NCBI GenBank assembly: GCA_018679315.1
Contig: JAHHLF010000369.1
Location: forward strand, 1-7,908
DNA length: 7,908 bases
Reading direction: 5' to 3'
From: Bacteroidia bacterium
GTDB lineage: Bacteria > Bacteroidota > Bacteroidia > Flavobacteriales > Flavobacteriaceae
Part shown: positions 6,897-7,908 of the stretch, in pieces
Layout of the letters: each line of letters begins with the position of its first letter
Numbering within the stretch: the first letter of the stretch is position 1
The notes under the pieces: model-generated
Seen by the model: the letters and a program-made list of their open reading frames with translations, nothing else
Told to the model about the DNA's origin: nothing
Databases searched by the model: none
Made by a program: the position numbers and the translations under genes

Positions 6897-6914
6897 GTTC
6901 CTTATCTAAGGAAC
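6897..6914. repeat. Perfect inverted repeat in the rng leader (candidate operator or mRNA hairpin)
   Basis: GTTCCTTA, a 2-base centre (TC), then TAAGGAAC: 8-bp perfect arms ending 18 bp before the rng GTG. It can act as a dimeric protein binding site in DNA, or, if transcribed, fold as a 7-bp stem with a 4-base loop in the rng 5' leader. It has no T-run and is not a terminator. Confidence 0.55.
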
Positions 6915-6986
6915 AAATGGATTAAACAAAATAATTTTGGGGATATTTCCCAGGAAAATCCTTCTCTTCAATATGTCAATGAACGT

Positions 6987-7020
6987 AAAAATGAAAAAGT
7001 AGTTATTTAACTACTTTTTC
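6987..7020 (-). terminator. Terminator after the HU and small basic protein genes
   Basis: Perfect 12-bp arms (6993-7004, GAAAAAGTAGTT, with 7009-7020, AACTACTTTTTC) enclose a 4-base loop. Read on the minus strand the hairpin begins in the last codons of the 29-residue basic protein, contains its TAG stop, and ends in CTACTTTTTC followed by ATTTTT. It closes the HU transcript and insulates rng, which starts about 110 bp further on. Confidence 0.8.
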
Positions 7021-7100
7021 TTGTGGCGGTTAGCTCTTCTGCGCTTCTTGCGCTTATGTGTCGCTACCTTATGTCTTTTTCTTTTTTTCCCACTCGGCAT
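7011..7100 (-). CDS. 29-residue highly basic protein, probably ribosome-associated
   Basis: This is a complete small gene: ATG at 7098-7100, 29 codons, TAG at 7011-7013. The product starts MPSGKKRKRHKVATHKRK and ends RRRANRHKKK. It contains 10 Lys, 7 Arg and 3 His, so 20 of 29 residues are basic, with no acidic, aromatic or Cys residues. I recall near-identical small basic proteins encoded beside HU in many Bacteroidota, and the pattern resembles mini ribosomal proteins (AURKAIP1/COX24-like mS38/bS22 type, or THX); that assignment is from memory and uncertain. It begins 21 bp after the HU stop on the same strand, so it is most likely translated from the HU transcript. A terminator hairpin overlaps its last codons, which supports this being the true end of the transcript. 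The alternation of synonymous AAA/AAG and CGC/AGA codons argues against it being a simple low-complexity run. No clear Shine-Dalgarno is present. Confidence 0.82.
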   Translation of the reverse strand: MPSGKKRKRHKVATHKRKKRRRANRHKKK

Positions 7101-7121
7101 ATAACTCTGTGTTTGTCTTTA

Positions 7122-7412
7122 CTAATCTACCAGAACGTTAGTTTTTACACTCTCGATAAAAACTTTCGCCGGCTTGAATGCAGGTATGTTGTGTGCGGGA
7201 ATTTTGATCGTTGTATTCTTTGAAATATTACGACCGGTTTTTTCCGCGCGCCTTTTAATAATAAAACTTCCGAACCCTCTTAAGTATACATTATCACCGT
7301 TTTCCAGTGAATTTTTTACTTCATCCATGAAGGATTCAACAGTGGCTTGCACGTCTCCTTTTTCCATTCCGAGTTTTTCCGAAATCCTCGAAACAATGTC
7401 AGCTTTAGTCAT
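7122..7412 (-). CDS. HU/IHF-family DNA-binding protein
   Basis: This is a small histone-like protein, 96 residues, that binds and bends DNA as a dimer in the nucleoid. Helices span about 3-14 and 18-38 (MTKADIVSRISEKLGMEKGD, then VQATVESFMDEV), followed by the family signature NVYLRGFGSFIIKRR (about 41-55), the beta-arm from about 53 to 76 and a C-terminal helix from about 82. Aligned with E. coli HU-beta it is gap-free through GFGSF...TGRN. However, the arm tip reads GRNISKN instead of GRNPQTG, so the DNA-intercalating Pro63 is an isoleucine. The start ATG is at 7410-7412, and the N-terminus MTKADIV is typical of flavobacterial HU. A TAnnTTTG promoter element lies 35 bp upstream. It is divergent from mutY, and the small basic protein gene follows 21 bp downstream. 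Which of the several HU paralogues of this group it is cannot be settled here, so no symbol is given. Confidence 0.95.
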   Translation of the reverse strand: MTKADIVSRISEKLGMEKGDVQATVESFMDEVKNSLENGDNVYLRGFGSFIIKRRAEKTGRNISKNTTIKIPAHNIPAFKPAKVFIESVKTNVLVD

Positions 7413-7446
7413 TTTGATTTTAGTTTATGTAAGTTTTTCAGGCAGG

Positions 7447-7454
7447 CAAATATA
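7447..7454 (-). promoter_or_regulatory. Candidate Bacteroidota -7 promoter element for the HU gene
   Basis: On the minus strand this reads TATATTTG followed by C, a full match to TAnnTTTG. It lies 35 bp upstream of the HU ATG, so the leader would be about 25-30 bases. No clear TTG-type -33 element is seen about 20 bp further upstream, where the DNA is AT-rich. Confidence 0.5.
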
Positions 7455-7512
7455 AAAATTTAATTCGTTACATCCCGCTAATAGCCTAATTTTAAATGCA
7501 GAAAGCATTACT

Positions 7513-7908
7513 TTGACATCTATTATAACCGCTATATCGTTTTCGCAAAAAATTCTGAAATGGTATGACAGAAATAAACGGCATTTACCGTGGCGCAATA
7601 CGAAAGAGCCATACCCCGTTTGGCTGTCAGAAATCATTATGCAACAAACACGCATTGCGCAGGGATTACCTTACTATTCCAATTTTATAAGCAAATACCC
7701 TTCTATATTTGCCCTTTCAGAGGCATCGGAATCAGAAATTCTTAAGGATTGGCAAGGCCTGGGCTATTATTCCCGTGCCAGAAATATGCATGAAACAGCA
7801 AAGTTTATTGTAGGAGAACTTCAAGGTGAATTTCCTAATAATTACGAGGAATTATTAAAATTAAAAGGGGTAGGGGATTATACAGCCAGTGCTATCGCTT
7901 CTATCTGT
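7513..7908 (+). CDS. mutY: A/G-specific adenine glycosylase MutY, 5' part (3' end outside window)
   Basis: MutY removes adenine mispaired with 8-oxoguanine in base excision repair. The 132 visible codons cover the start of the six-helix barrel: ILKWYDRNKRHLPWRNT, then EPYPVWLSEIIMQQTRIAQG with the catalytic Glu (codon at 7630, E. coli E37), then DWQGLGYYSRARNMHETAKF, and the start of the helix-hairpin-helix LKLKGVGDYTASAIASI. The Asp that follows the HhH, the 4Fe-4S cluster and the NUDIX-like domain lie beyond the edge. The start is uncertain. The frame is open from 7456, but the first in-frame ATG (7639) falls after the catalytic Glu. The TTG at 7513 is the only common alternative start upstream and adds about 8 residues before the usual FSQKILKWY beginning; ATA at 7534 or an ATT codon would fit the usual length better. 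It is divergent from HU. Confidence 0.93.
   Translation, partial: MTSIITAISFSQKILKWYDRNKRHLPWRNTKEPYPVWLSEIIMQQTRIAQGLPYYSNFISKYPSIFALSEASESEILKDWQGLGYYSRARNMHETAKFIVGELQGEFPNNYEELLKLKGVGDYTASAIASIC

Noticed and set aside
6932..6939. TAATTTTG on the plus strand, a full match to TAnnTTTG
   Set aside because: The only plus-strand DNA downstream is antisense to the basic protein and HU genes, and AT-rich spacers give such matches by chance.
7425..7655. Minus-strand open frame across the HU-mutY spacer
   Set aside because: It covers the HU promoter region and the conserved 5' part of mutY on the other strand; the translation has no recognisable features.
1..7908. Looked for a defence system, toxin-antitoxin pair, CRISPR array or mobile element
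   Set aside because: All sizeable genes belong to housekeeping or known lineage families, and no long repeats, transposase or integrase sequences are present.

Overview
The window reads as chromosomal DNA of a bacterium in Bacteroidota, most likely Flavobacteriaceae. The evidence is: an ATP synthase beta subunit with the long insertion usual in that phylum; a one-domain epsilon subunit; flavobacterial-type RNase G, HU and FIH-like cupin sequences; matches to the promoter element TAnnTTTG; and almost no Shine-Dalgarno sequences. The genus cannot be fixed. I see no insertion sequence, phage gene, CRISPR array, tRNA or rRNA. Most of the content is core or lineage-core genes rather than an accessory island.

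Layout: 1-1235 (+) holds the end of atpD and then atpC. 1237-1776 (-) is a GNAT acetyltransferase, tail-to-tail with atpC. 1868-2248 (+) is a DUF2007 protein with a C-terminal Cys4 zinc ribbon. 2235-3731 (-) is a polytopic GT39/PMT-type glycosyltransferase whose 3' end overlaps the DUF2007 gene. 3906-4784 (+) is an FIH-like JmjC/cupin protein with a complete Fe(II)/2-oxoglutarate site. 4781-5263 (-) is recX, sharing a CTAG with the cupin stop. 5328-6878 (-) is RNase G, followed by a strong terminator. 7011-7100 (-) is a 29-residue very basic protein, too short for most gene callers, whose last codons lie inside a terminator hairpin. 7122-7412 (-) is an HU-type DNA-binding protein. From about 7513 (+) the 5' part of mutY runs off the window.

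Functional themes are energy (F1 ATPase), RNA decay (RNase G), nucleoid structure and DNA repair (HU, RecX, MutY), envelope glycosylation, and two regulatory or modifying proteins of unknown target. HU and the small basic protein look like one transcript; RNase G and recX follow on the same strand but each is preceded by a terminator.

The points most worth a second look are: the unannotated basic mini-protein; mutY having no ATG or GTG start; the HU beta-arm lacking its intercalating proline; RNase G lacking the Zn-link cysteines and carrying a perfect inverted repeat in its leader; the intact 2-oxoglutarate dioxygenase site in the cupin protein; and three GTG starts that are all preceded by CAG. 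I found no evidence of a wholly new multi-gene system.
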